Below, piece by piece: positions 41,822 through 53,521 of a stretch of DNA of 64,000 nt. Numbering within the stretch: the stretch's first letter is position 1; the number at the start of each line of letters is the position of its first letter. Source of the DNA: Rhizopus arrhizus (lineage: Eukaryota; Mucoromycota; Mucoromycetes; Mucorales; Rhizopodaceae). Under the pieces are notes generated by a model, which was not told where the DNA came from, did not search any database, and saw only the letters and a list, made by a program, of their open reading frames with translations. Location: positions 186,001 to 250,000 of the forward strand of contig JAKZZE010000035.1 in assembly GCA_024220505.1 (NCBI GenBank). The letters are read 5' to 3'. The translations under genes were made by a program, and so were the position numbers.

Positions 41822-44295
41822 TATTTCTCTTGTAGGATTTCTTTTTCATCAAGAGAACTCGCAAAGAGTTGTTCTGTGGATATAAAACTTTCAGACGAGA
41901 CTTGAATATCTTGACCAATGAAAATATCCATTTCTAATCACTCTTATCAGATCGACAGAGGACAAGCCCAGGATGACTTACCTTCTTCTGTGCTGATCAT
42001 CATGTTCAGCTTGCTTGATTTTCGCTTGAGTGACTCTTGCGTTTTCTTTCTTGAAAATCCCTTGTTGAACGAAGACAGGAGGGACCGGGTGCTGTTGGAT
42101 CGAAGGGGGACGATGTCCATGCTACTGGCCGTCATCAATTTCTGTTCGGCTTTTTGCAGCAGACGGGATGAGTGAGGGGATGATTTTTCGAGGGAACGGC
42201 TGCGTCGGTTATTTTCAAAATAGTCCAGTCCGTTCTTGATAAACGTGTTTAGCAAGCCCCGTCTGGCCTTGTTGTTGGGTGTCGACAGCCTTTCGGATCT
42301 CAAGGAGGCACTTTCGGCACGGATGACTACGTTAAGCGTGAGTTCAAGCAGAGGATGTGGATCGACTTACGTTTCTGGATCAAAAAAGATTTCAACTCTT
42401 CATCCTTCAATAAAGGTGGCATGGGCAGAGGAGGATCAAATGAGGTGATCTTTTCATTTTTGATGACTTCGATTCTACTCGTAGGATTAACAAAACGCTT
42501 CATCCCATCTTTTTCTTTTTACCTCCAGTGTCGTTTGCCTTGATAGAGTTCGGGATGAATGACGATATAAACAAATACAAAATTAGATAAAATAGCTTTT
42601 GGATCAAACGGTTGATCTTGTTCAATAAATATGATGGATACAATGTCTATAGTTGATTAGTTGTATTCTGTATTCTTATTGAATAGATTTACCATTGCCA
42701 ATATATCTCTTTCGAAGCACTTGCTGATCATCATTTTTAGTCAAAGGCATCATGGGTGCCACATGAAACGCAATCTCATGTTCTTTCCACTCGGACACAA
42801 AAGTGAATTCACCTGCTTCACCCACTATAATACAAGAACGATCAATCAATTGCCATGACACACTGCACTCCTACTTTTTGTATCCAATCCACCCGCATAG
42901 CCTTGATAACCCTTCAGCTGTACTTTATGACCCAAAAGAGTTAAAAAATCATGCAGATTGCTTGATAAACCCGTATTCATCAACCAAGCCTTTTCTGTCG
43001 TCTGACCATTTTTAATGTTGAGTAAACCAAATTTATAATTCTCTGGAATCTAACAAAAATCTGGTTATTCTCTCTTATTTCTTTATTCTCCCCCTTTCTT
43101 CTTTACGGCCAGTTCATCATATCTCAATAAATCCTTTTCTAGTCCAGCTAAAGAAGTGGATTCGGCTGATAGCTCCTTAAAGGACCGTAAGTCCAGATGG
43201 GGACAGACGGACAAGATGGCGGCTCGCATCAGTCGAGTGGATTCAACCGACGGATGACCAAAGGGCAGGAGGGAACGTCGGGTGGGATCCATCAGACGAC
43301 GGTGTCCACTGGATTCCAGTTGATGTTGTGTTTCTTGTGCGGTACGGATCGAGACAAGTCGACAGAGGGTCTGACTGGACTAGAAACAATCGATCACTAC
43401 AGGGTCCCAGCAGAGACATGCCTTACCTCTTTGCTTCGAACAATGATTCGATACTTTTTCTTTTCTTGAACGATCGTGATCATCCCAAAGTCTTGTTCGA
43501 TCAGCGTCACATACGGTTTCCCTAAAAAGTGCTGTCGGAACCAGGCCGCCTCGAGCACGACTGGGTCGGTCTCGGGGTAGGTCGGTCGGGTCTTGTAGAT
43601 CTTTGGGAGCTCTTTATTGAACCTTTCGGATGCGATACAATACGATTTGGGTTGAAAGTCAGAACAGGTCCGACAGATCTCTTGTACTTGATCGATCTAG
43701 TTTGAATCAGTCGACATCATCTCACTTCTCTCTTTGTCTTACCAAAGCAGGTGGGTGAAGCGCATCCAGTCGTCGTCCGTCCAATTCACAAGCAGTTAAT
43801 AATAATTGTGTATCCTCAATGATCTCTTGTGTGATGCGGTGATGTGGAGCTAATAATAGCGATTGACATCTGGCTTCGATGTGTTCGATGAATTCGACCA
43901 GTGTGTTGCCTGGGCTGTCTTTGACTGAAAGACAAGAGGAATCAGAGGAGTTTGAAAGGGATGAAGTCGTGCAAGGAGATGAGATACAAGTGACATGAGC
44001 CTCACTGGATCCAGTCTATATTCATTTTATTAGTCCCTCACATCAAACTCAATCCTTTTCGAACCTTTTTATCTTGTTCGAGTCGAGTGAAATCAAATGT
44101 GGTACGAGGTGGATGGGTCTTGGTTAAATAAGGTTTGGTGGTTCTCTTGTTTTCAACATTGGTGCTTATCGAAGGTCGAAGTGAAAATAAGAGTGAAGAA
44201 GAGGATTGGGCTAATTTGTGTGGTATTTTACTTGCTCGTGATGAAAAGGTGGATAATTTAGTCAATATTCTTGTTTCATTACTTGTTGAATCCAT
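41822..44295 (-). CDS. RapGAP-domain protein (GTPase-activating protein for a Rap/Rheb-like GTPase)
   Basis: Many-exon gene. From the start MDSTSNETRI (44295), exons read about 44295-44042, 43924 or 43914-43743, 43696-43427, 43379-43107, 43049-42875, 42824-42693, 42646-42523, 42474-42371, 42326-41982 and 41933-41822. The GAP domain spans YKFGLLNIKNGQTTEKAW, LLGHKVQLKGYQGYAGGLDTK, HEIAFHVAPMMP, QQVLRKRYIGND, FIEQDQPFDPKAILSNF and FDPPLPMPPLLKD. The Asn of the catalytic thumb is present in YIGND, but the usual His three residues before it is Tyr. The Ser/basic-rich tail after the domain is probably regulatory. The join of exons 1 and 3 is unsure; a 10-nt exon near 44006-44015 does not keep frame. 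Confidence 0.8.
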
Positions 44296-45186
44296 CTTTT
44301 TATGTCCAGCATTAAAAAAAGAAAGAAAGGGAAAATAAAAAATAAAAAAAAAAGAGTGAGAAAACAAAAAGAAAAAATAAAGGAGAAACAAATCATACAT
44401 GGTTTAATAGGTTGGTGTTACTTTTCGGATAAACTTTGCATATGAACACTCCTTTATAACAAATACATTGTGCTTTATTGTTATTACAAAGTCTCTATTT
44501 ATTTACATCGACGCACAGACACAACCAACTGATCCTCTCTCCTTTTTTTTTTTTTTTTTGATTGAAAACGATCGATTGTGATTCACTTCTTTTTCACACA
44601 TCGTCCTCAATTTCTTTTATAAACAAGGATCGACAGCTTCCCTCTGTTTACTTTCTCTATTTTTTTATTTTTTGTAAGAGTCGCGTGGTCAAAATAGTTC
44701 ATCTCTTTCTTATCCTCGTGCCTTTAATTAATTTTTCTATCCTAACCAAGTTTAAGTAAATCATCGGAATTAATAAAGTAGATCAAAGCACATCAGATTG
44801 GCTGTCGCTCGTTCCTGAACTGATTTGTTTTACAAGTCATCTACTTTTCTTATCAAAAGAGTGGACAGATCAAAACGTTTTGGTCAGAGTGGGGTTATTC
44901 TGTGGATTCATTCGATGAAAAGGCTCAATCTTCCCCCAACTTTTAAAGAGAAGGGTGAGATGTTGAAAAAATCAGAGACAGGACATGGTTCGACAGACTG
45001 TATGAAACAAACCACAATTCATTTTTTTTTCTTTCTGTGATCTATCCACCCTTCTTTTTTTTCAGATGAAAAACACATTCAGTTTACAGATGGCTGTCAC
45101 CGGAGTCTTAAAAGAGGGGTAAAGTCACAAAAGGGTTTCACAGTCTCAAAAAAATTTAACAAACTTTTTTTCTTCTTTATTTTACA
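44296..45186. other. Intergenic region between divergent RapGAP and PUS1 genes
   Basis: Contains both promoters, with A-rich (44330-44390) and T-rich (44540-44560) tracts. A plus-strand open frame at 44825-45040 has no family motif and is not called. Confidence 0.6.
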
Positions 45187-46789
45187 ATGGGCAATTTATG
45201 GTCAAAGGAAACATCAACAGTCGAAACGGAGGTCGAAAAGACGATTGAGACAAAAGAAGAGCAGACTTCTATTGGACAAAAACGAACTGCCCATGATCAA
45301 TCCAACGAAAGTCAACCTAAAAAGAAGACGAGACAAGAAAAGAAGAAGACAAAGGAACCTAAACAGGACAACAGAAGAGGATACAAGGACCCAAGACCAG
45401 AAGATCAAGGTCCCAGAGAACCTCGTGTGCCCAAGAAGAAGGTAGCTCTTTTGGTTGGATTTAATGGTACTGGCTATCAAGGCATGCAACTGTAAGCAAA
45501 AACCAAAGAGAAAAAAAAACAAGTGGTTTTCATCCTTTCTGTAGGAATCCAAATTCAAAAACGATCGAAGGTGCTATTTTCGAAGCGCTTTGTAAAGCAG
45601 GTGGTGTCTCTAAAGACAATGCAAGCGATCCTAAAAAGGTAAAAGGATAAGCTGTGGATGATTCGATTTTGACTGATGCGAAACAGATCAATTGGATGCG
45701 TTGTGCACGTACAGATAAAGGGGTCCATGCGGCTGGTAACCTTTTGTCTTTAAAGATGCAAATACCTGGAGATTATGATGTGATTGAACGAGCCAATTCA
45801 TTCTTACCAGAACAAATCCGTATTTGGGGTAATAAAAAGAAAACGATCTCACTCGTTGAACTCATCTTTCTTGACAGGTTATGTTCCCGTCATCGGTTCC
45901 TTTCATGCAAAGACATTATGTGATTCTCGTATTTATGAATATTTATTACCTACTTGTGCACTCATGGAACCCATCGTGTCTGAATTGACAGATGAACAAC
46001 TCTTTCCGAACGACCTCATCTTGACCAACAATGACCGTGAAAACCCGATTGTGAAATATGCCAGAAGAAGTACACCAGAGGTGATTGCGAAACGACATGC
46101 TTTCAGAGTGAGCAAAGATCAGCTACAGAAATTCACAGAGGCCATGAAGGCCTTTGAAGGATCACATAATTTTCATAATTATACATTAGGCAAGGGATAC
46201 AAGGATAAGAGTGCAAGACGTTACATCAAGGGCATCACGGTCGGTGAACCGATCTATATTCATGACACAGAATGGATCAGCATCAAGCTTCACGGACAAT
46301 CCTTTATGCTTCATCAAATTCGTAAAATGATCTGTAAGTGACATGATCGATCTTGATCGTAAACTCATCTCGTTCTTAGCCATGGGCATGCTCATCGCTC
46401 GTACCAACACACCCATCTCACTCATCCAAGAAACCTTTGGAGAAAAACGCATCAATATTCCCAAGGCACCCGCTTTGGGTTTATTGCTCGAACGACCTGT
46501 GTTTGATGTCTACAATGAAAAGTTGCTAAAGAAATCCAACAAGGAAGACAGAATAAAGATCGATTTCGATAAACACAAGTCTGAGATGGATGCCTTCAAG
46601 CAAGAGTGGATTTATAACAAAATCTTTGATACCGAATTGGAAGAGCATGTCTTTGATGGTTACTTGACTTCACTCGATGCACATATCGGTCATGACTATG
46701 ATTATTTGAATCCAGAGGGTGTTATTCCCGATATTTGTGTTGTTCATACAAAACATAATAAACCACAAAAAGAAGAAGAGGATTATTGA
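45187..46789 (+). CDS. PUS1: tRNA pseudouridine synthase, Pus1 type (TruA family)
   Basis: Converts uridine to pseudouridine in tRNA and other RNAs, mainly in the nucleus. Exons about 45187-45491, 45545-45638, 45687-45828, 45878-46333 and 46380-46789, all GT-AG introns of 46-53 bp, 468 residues. The N-terminal 80 residues are Lys/Glu-rich with a nuclear-signal-like KRTAHDQSNESQPKKKTR. Family motifs: ALLVGFNGTGYQGMQL, CARTDKGVHAAGNLL (catalytic Asp about residue 143), HNFHNYTLGKG and FMLHQIRKMI. Length fits fungal Pus1. No defects seen. Confidence 0.93.
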
Positions 46790-46906
46790 TGACTAAACAA
46801 AAATTCACACATTTTTTTTTAAAAAAAAAAGAAAAAAAAAAAAACGCATCCATTTTTTTGTTTCTCTCTTTTTTTCCCCCCCTTTTTTTTTTTCTTTTTA
46901 CCCATA

Positions 46907-48059
46907 ATGAATGCAAATAATAGAATAAACCAAATCTTGAATCATCTCAACAAAGCATCACCTTCTCTTCAAGACAAGGTCTGTATTGTCACAGGCGCAG
47001 GTTCTATTCATGGTATCGGGTAAGAAAGCAACGGTCAAAGGTGCCTGACTGATGCCTCTCCTAGACGAGCCACGGCTCTTTCGCTTGCTAAACGTGGCCC
47101 TCGCGTGATCTACGTGACCGATCTCAGCCTGGACCATCTCAGTGAGCTCGCGAGCGAGATTGAAAACACCGGCGTCCGCTGCATCCCTCGTGCGGTCGAT
47201 GCGGCTTCCACCGCCGACGTGACGGCCGTGATCGATGAGGCCGTACGAGACTTTGGTCGACTGGATGTGTTTGTGGCCAACGCGGGGATTGCGACCGGCA
47301 CACGTCTGTTTGAAGAAGATGAAAAGACGTTCATGCACATGATGCGTATCAATGCTCTCAGGTAACCTATCACCGTCCTTTATGTCACTCATCGTTTCCT
47401 AGTGCCTTTTTGGCAGTGAAGCATGCAGGTCTGGCCATGCAGCAGATTGGAAAAGGTGGAAAAGAAATGTCGAGTGGATCGATTATTTGTACTGCTTCTG
47501 GTAAATGAGTATCCCCTCTGTCTGTAGATAGGCTGCTTACTTTTTTTTTCTTAGTGGCCGGTATTCGATCCGGTGCAGGTTCACCTGAATATTCTGCATC
47601 CAAGGCTGCGTAAGGAGAAGAGAGTGTACAGAATGAAATGGGTACTGATGTTTATTAGGGTCATCAACTTGTGTCAAACGGGTGCTTATCAATATGCTGG
47701 TACCAACATTCGGATCAATGCCATTTGTCCAGTAAGCTGAATTGTGTAACGCGATACAAAGAACTAAGCAGTGTTAGGGCATGATTGAAACAAATATGAC
47801 CAAGGCTGTCTTTGACCACGCAAAACAAAGAGGAACTCAACACAAGATCGGTCAACTCAATCCTACACAAAGATACGGTATCCCATCAGAGGTATTAGGA
47901 AATCATGAAAAGCAAAAGAAACTGATGGACCTTGGATAGATTGCAAACGTCATTGCCTTTCTGGCCTCTGATGAAGCTTCTTATTTGAACGGTCAAGTGA
48001 TCGCTGTCGATGGTGGCCTTTCGGCTAGTCATCCTATTGTTCCTGGTAAATTCCATTAG
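46907..48059 (+). CDS. Short-chain dehydrogenase/reductase (SDR)
   Basis: NAD(P)-dependent oxidoreductase, substrate unknown. Seven exons, about 46907-47019, 47065-47361, 47403-47500, 47555-47609, 47659-47731, 47778-47891 and 47940-48059, 289 residues. Cofactor motif TGAGSIHGIG (about residue 33), NAG in VFVANAGIA, catalytic Ser in SIICTASVAG, YSASK active site, PG after NAICPGMIETNM and a C-terminal AVDGG. No signal peptide. Exon 2 is notably GC-rich with CpG-rich codons compared with neighbouring genes, which may mean high expression or foreign origin. Confidence 0.93.
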
Positions 48060-48063
48060 GGCT

Positions 48064-49549
48064 TTATTGAAATTGGGTGGTATTCAGAAAATGTTGAATG
48101 GTCGCCTCCCCTTCTTGTGTGGTATGAATGTGCTGTCTGCAGACGATGGTACCGTGCGCATTAAACACGTTTAAATAAACCCATACCCTTTCCCACTCTA
48201 ACAAAGTCAAGTTATCATGAATTCTGCGTGCGGTCTCATTCAGTGGTAACGGTTTCGATTTTTCTTTTAAAGCAGCCGATGGCTCGGCGTGCGAGTAGGT
48301 ATCGCCAGAGGTATTCAAACTGACAATGTTGGGTGTATCATCCTCATCATCGGGTGATAGATTGATGATATCCAGTGCGCCTGCCAAAATATCACCCTTC
48401 ATAAATTGCTCTTCATCGTCTTTTAAAAGCGGTTGAGAAGAGAGATGTCTTGATACTCTATATCTCGATACAAGTCCTTGAAAGATAATGACAATCATAC
48501 CAAACAAGAGAAAGAGCGGACCCAAGATGGGCAGCAGCAAATACAAGACTGCCATCTTCCATTTTATCCCTCCCTTTTTTTTTGTCTTTTTTGAATCATC
48601 CAATTTTAAATCAAATCCGGTAATGATCGAAGTATACTTTTCATCCAGTGTGCTATACACTGTTAATCTTCTTTTAAGAGAGTGAATATCCGCTTACATG
48701 TCTAGCTTTCCTTTACTCTTGTAAAAATAGTCCATGGATTCTATTCCTGCTGTCCAGTAGGGCACGGTACGATCATTCGCAATGTTCGCATAGGATCTTC
48801 TTATTTTAAACCTTGCAAGGTATTTAAAATAATCTTCACCTACAGTCCGTCTGTTAGCATACGCCAGATGAGCTCAATCGTCATTTACCAGGATCGGATA
48901 AAAGTTGAAGTAGTAATTTATCATCTCTTAATTGAAGTTGCTCTCCTGAATGAGAAACAAACCTTCCACTGAAAAAATTAAATATTCTGGAAATCAAGTT
49001 GTTATCAGGTAATCGAACACCCAGATGAGGTGTAGCAAATGTGATAAAGTACTATTCAAGTAAGCAACACGGATCGTCACCGACTACGCAACTCACCTCT
49101 GGTTTGATTTGATCAAATATTCCTCTTTTACCCAAAATGCCGATAGCATATCTTAATATCAGTCCACCCAACGAATATCCAATCATGCTTATCTTTTCTA
49201 CTTTTCTATTCATCTTCTCCAATTGTCTTAAAGTACCCTCTATCTTTCCTCTACTGGTTATCATTCTTCTTCTCGGCATAAAGCATTCTTTTTTTTTTAT
49301 GCTTACTTGCTGAGCTGCTCTTTCTCCGCAGATATCAATTCCATCATATGTATATTTTGCTTCATTCACGTCAATATTCAACTAGCAACGTGTTATCTAA
49401 CCTATTATGCTGCTTATTATTTTTATTACCACAATAATCGAACGCTTGTATTTCTCCAAAAGTTTCTTTTTGATATAATTCATGTGTGTTTTGACACCCC
49501 ATAGGCCGTGAGATAAAACAACCAACGAAACAGGTCCTTTGTCTGTCAT
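48064..49549 (-). CDS. DUF676-type serine esterase/lipase (ROG1-like)
   Basis: Predicted lipid esterase. Exons about 49549-49430, 49381-49307, 49243-49097, 49051-48889, 48839-48698 and 48667-48064, about 416 residues. HGLWG near residue 17 (oxyanion region), TYDGIDICGER, nucleophile in GYSLGGLILRYAIG, FATPHLGVRLP and SYANIANDRTVPYWTA (acid and His region altered or further on). A hydrophobic segment AVLYLLLPILGPLFLLFGMI lies in the C-terminal part, suggesting membrane attachment. The fifth intron would be only about 27-30 bp. The gene ends 4 bp from the SDR stop, so the two 3' ends abut. Confidence 0.85.
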
Positions 49550-49556
49550 TGGTAAT

Positions 49557-49561
<5 letters not shown>

Positions 49562-49591
<30 letters not shown>
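49562..49591. repeat. (AG)n microsatellite upstream of the esterase gene
   Basis: About 15 AG dinucleotides just upstream of the esterase start, probably in its leader. Confidence 0.95.
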
Positions 49592-49595
<4 letters not shown>

Positions 49596-49702
49596 AGAAA
49601 AAAATAAAAATAGAAATAGAAACATACTTTTTTAAATAGCGACTGTTGTCAAGTGAGAAAATACACACACAGTGATGAAGGTTACATAAATCCTTTATTT
49701 CT

Positions 49703-50436
49703 CTAATCCACTTTGATACTTGAAAAGATCTTTCTTAAAAAGTATAAACAAGATAAATAACCAATAGAACCTATATTTACACATTAAGCAAACAAGCCAC
49801 ATGTATTTAGTTATTTACCTGTCATGATGGTTACCAAGATACTGATAATAGAAGAATAGCCAAAGTAAAGCACAGTACTCGTGAACGTATTGATATCCAA
49901 TTTTGTAAAATAATACAAGAACGAATAAGCATATACATAAAATCCAGTTGCACCTGCCGTCAAGAACGCACGCCAAGTCCAGTGATAGTCTTCGTTACAC
50001 ATGTGGAAATAACACATCAAGACAGCCACTTGGGAACACGTCATGATCAAGACACCAAACACCAAGAACAAGAAGCCAATGCCATAATAGATTCGGTGGA
50101 ACCAGATCGAGTTCATGATAAAATAAAGCTCAATAAAGATAGCACCAAAGGGCAAGATGCCACCCATCAAGATGGAGGGAGTAGGCTGCAAGTAAAAGGG
50201 TTGATCGGGAATCTGACGAGGGATTTGGTTGGTACGAACGGGTGGCTCGATACGTGGCTTACGGAATCCAATGTAGGAACCAAAGATGCTCAAGGGAAAA
50301 GAAATGATGAGCCAGAGTGCGACCATGGCCAACATCGTGCCAAACGGAACGGCTCCAGACGCATTCGAGTAAATCAAAAAGAAGTTGAGACCTAATAATC
50401 CGCCTAGCAATGTACTATATTTCACATCAGTCATCT

Positions 50437-50467
<31 letters not shown>

Positions 50468-51836
50468 GTTTACCCAGGAAGAAGTGTGGCTGTAAGAACC
50501 ATATTTAATTTCCATGATTCACCTCCATTCATCTTGTAGGCACGAGCAGATGTAAATCCAGATACACAACTAAAGACCATGAAGAAAAGGATCATCATCG
50601 TAGCAAGCGCACCTCGATTGGATGGAGATAAAAATCCAAGAACAGCAAAGACAAGAGTCAATCCAGTCATGGCAATCAATTGAACACCGCTACCTACCAA
50701 TACAGAAAGGATCATGGTGTGATTAGGAGGTCTAAAGACATCTCCATGTACAAGCTTCCAACCATAATCTTCTTGAACGTCTTCCTATAGGCAGTGTTAT
50801 TATCCACTACCTTTTTTTTTTTTTTTTTCTGTTTACCTGTGCTTCAAGGGCATTGTATCTCGAGATATCTTTATGCAGAGCACGAAGTAAGATCATGGAA
50901 ATCATACCTGTCAAGAACAATACAATAATAATAGAGTTCACTAATGAAAACCAGTGAATAGAAGGATCGAGCACATGAAGATAACCATCCCAGCGTGTTG
51001 CCCAGGCAGTATCAGAAGGCTATTTATAAAGGGGTTTATACACTATTTTTTTTATAGAATGCTACTTACAGTCCAAGTAACAGAATAAGTATAAATCACT
51101 TTGCTTTTACCATCTTCCTTCAAGTGGAATTTTTCTGATGTCTCTGAGCAAGCCTCACTTTCGTCAGTCGACATGATATTTCTACTATAGGGCGTCACTA
51201 CTACACCCACCACACGATTCAATTGACGCGTTGTGGTATGATAATAAATATTGATTTGATAGTGGTTGTTCAAATAAGCCACGTTGCCAAAGGAAGAACC
51301 CAACCGAAATCCAATATTATAGTATTTCTCCTTGGTCTCAGGATCCTCGTCCACTGTAGCAGCAGGAAGTCCATCTACAACCCAATTCATAGCATAACCA
51401 TCTGTAATTGCTTCATTAATAAACTTGGCATCCTCAGCAGGAATGACTTCTGTTTCACAAAGTACTCTACAGCCTGTGTCTTTTGTCATTTTTAACTGCT
51501 CTAAAAGTGTAAGTCCAACAGTAGAGAGATTAGGAGAAAGTGTACCTCAAATGGAGAGTTGAAGATTCTGTCACCAAACAAGATGGAACCAATACTTTCA
51601 GGTTGCTCCAGTGCACCGTCCTTGGGCGGACAAAAGTGAAATTGAGGATTATAAAAGTCATACGAGATGACTGACTTGCCAAGATTGCTGGGTGTAAGTG
51701 AATTGACATGAAGTGTTACTTGTTCTCCAATTTGATAGTCGTGAGGTGCAACACCCGGCAAGTAAAACGCTGAGGAAAGAGAAGATACAGAAAATAAAAG
51801 CACGCAGGTGCTGACCACTTTAGAAAATGGCAACAT
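49703..51836 (-). CDS. TM9SF/EMP70 family nonaspanin
   Basis: Nine-pass endosome/Golgi membrane protein involved in sorting and adhesion. Exons about 51836-51546, 51498-51070, 51019-50837, 50784-50474, 50414-49819 and 49770-49703, 625 residues. Signal peptide MLPFSKVVSTCVLLFSVSSL, luminal domain to about residue 270 with FNSPFE and YNIGFRLG, then nine hydrophobic segments including ASGAVPFGTMLAMVALWLII, RTNQIPRQIPDQPF and SGFTSARAYK. It ends RKIFSSIKVD, the conserved KxD-type tail linked to Golgi retention. All introns GT-AG. Complete, with no damage seen. Confidence 0.94.
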
Positions 51837-52803
51837 TTCCTTTCTTTTTTTTATATATCAGAAATAAAGAAAGAAAGAAAAAAAGGGTGCTGTCGCTTGA
51901 AAACTTTCTGATGATCCCCCCCCCACTCTTTTGGAAAGTGGATTAACTTTCATGTTCCGAATAGTCTTAAAATTTAGATCGACACCACCTTTGAACGTCC
52001 TTGCTCTGTGGATGTGTTTTTAATAAAAATAAAGGACTGCCAGCTTCTGGTGGATGTTCATGAGCACCTTATCCACAGTGGTATGTCTAACTATGACTTC
52101 TAGGAAAAGAGCCAGGTGTCACTGCATGGTTACTTTTCTTTATTGCTTTCTTTCATTTGTACTACTTGCATTGGTCATTTTTATAGCATCATCTTGCTTC
52201 CTTGTCCTTTTCATCTATCGTTTGCTTCGTTTGATCTCTGTTCTTATTATCCTTGATACCGTAAAGATGAAATTGAATAGGAACACGATGCGGTTGTGAT
52301 AGAATAAGCACTTGCGTCTTTATTTACATGGCCAGGTCCTTTTTTTCTTCTTCTTGAAACTCTCTGTTGTTAGGTTAGCATGAATAAATAAACTGTGGTA
52401 ATTTCATTACAAGTGCTTTAATTCATTTTTTTTTTCTATTCAATCCAGTTAGCTTCTAGTCTCTGTGTTCCTTTAGGTAGCTTTTGTGCATTTTATCTCT
52501 AGAGCTTTTTAAATGAATAGCGCTTAAAATAAAGAGTATCAAACGGGCGATGGACATGGTTTGTAAGCAGGACATTTATTTATTCAACTGTAAAGCTTGA
52601 ACATGATTAAAGATCAAAACGAGAAAAAGTGATTCCCCAAGGTTTACGTGGTTCTTAAAAAACGAGGGACGCAATTAATTTTTATCTTTACACCGGATGC
52701 AGCCTTGCAAGAATTGGAGTCGATAAATAGAATACATCTTTGTTGATGAATAACAAAATACAGACATGCCAAATGTAATTATACACATTCTTAGCAGATA
52801 TCT
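51837..52803. other. Intergenic region
   Basis: TM9SF promoter side plus AT-rich DNA. An 81-residue hydrophobic open frame at 52054-52299 (FLYCFLSFVLLALVIFIASS) could be a small membrane protein but has no supporting features; I do not call it. Confidence 0.5.
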
Positions 52804-53066
52804 CTAGTGAAACAATCCATTTCCTTTTTGGTATCTTTTCTTGGATTGAGCGACTCGATTGTTGATTCCTTTGGTGGTCAACCCTATCAAAAGAATAGCA
52901 TGATGAGAAGGTATTTGAAAAATGGTATCCACCGTACTCTTTTTTATTCAGTTGAAAGATCTTGCATCACACTTTGATAGACAATTGCTTTTTGAATACC
53001 TTTGACAAACCATGATTTTAAATCTTTGTCAACCGTATTTGAGATGTAGTCTCCACTGATCAGCAT
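52804..53066 (-). CDS. Tentative two-exon small protein, unknown
   Basis: A frame from MLISGDYISNTVDKDLKSWF (53066) reaches AIVYQ, where a GTGTGA donor and an AG near 52870 splice in frame to LTTKGINNRVAQSKKRYQKG and a stop at 52804-52806, giving about 57 residues with a basic tail. Without splicing the first exon ends after LSTE. Family not recognised; it could be the end of a longer gene or not real. Confidence 0.3.
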
Positions 53067-53231
53067 TGATTAAATCTTTATGTGGGAAAAAATGACGTTC
53101 ATTTTCTTTCCTTGAGCCATTCAAAAATTATATAGCAACACTAAATGAAAAATAATACCAGTGACACCTATTCACAACTCCATACTATCAACCATCGATA
53201 ACCTACGATAATGCATTTCAAGAATTATGAC

Positions 53232-53235
<4 letters not shown>

Positions 53236-53279
<44 letters not shown>
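53236..53279. repeat. Long poly-A tract
   Basis: About 44 A residues in intergenic DNA. No gene fragment upstream or target duplication suggests a retroposed copy. Confidence 0.9.
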
Positions 53280-53284
<5 letters not shown>

Positions 53285-53521
53285 GATGATGTTTAAAATC
53301 CAAGTGAAACTTTATAAATATTGTCCCTTCGTTATCTTACTGAAGGCGCCACATGTCAGCATAGTTTGTCACGTTTTCATAACAAATAAGCAAGAAAAGG
53401 TTTACTTAAGGCAAACATTGTATATACATTTAGTTTATCCAAACCAACACATGATGCATCCTTCTTTGTTATATAACAAAGGTGAAAAAAAAAAAGTTTA
53501 TATGATTCACACGAAGAAAAG

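Noticed and set aside
44825..45040. 71-residue open frame upstream of PUS1
   Set aside because: No recognised motif; it ends in a T-run and lies in the probable PUS1 promoter.
53236..53279. Poly-A tract as the tail of a processed gene copy or LINE
   Set aside because: No coding remnant before it and no target duplication around it; homopolymers are common throughout the window.
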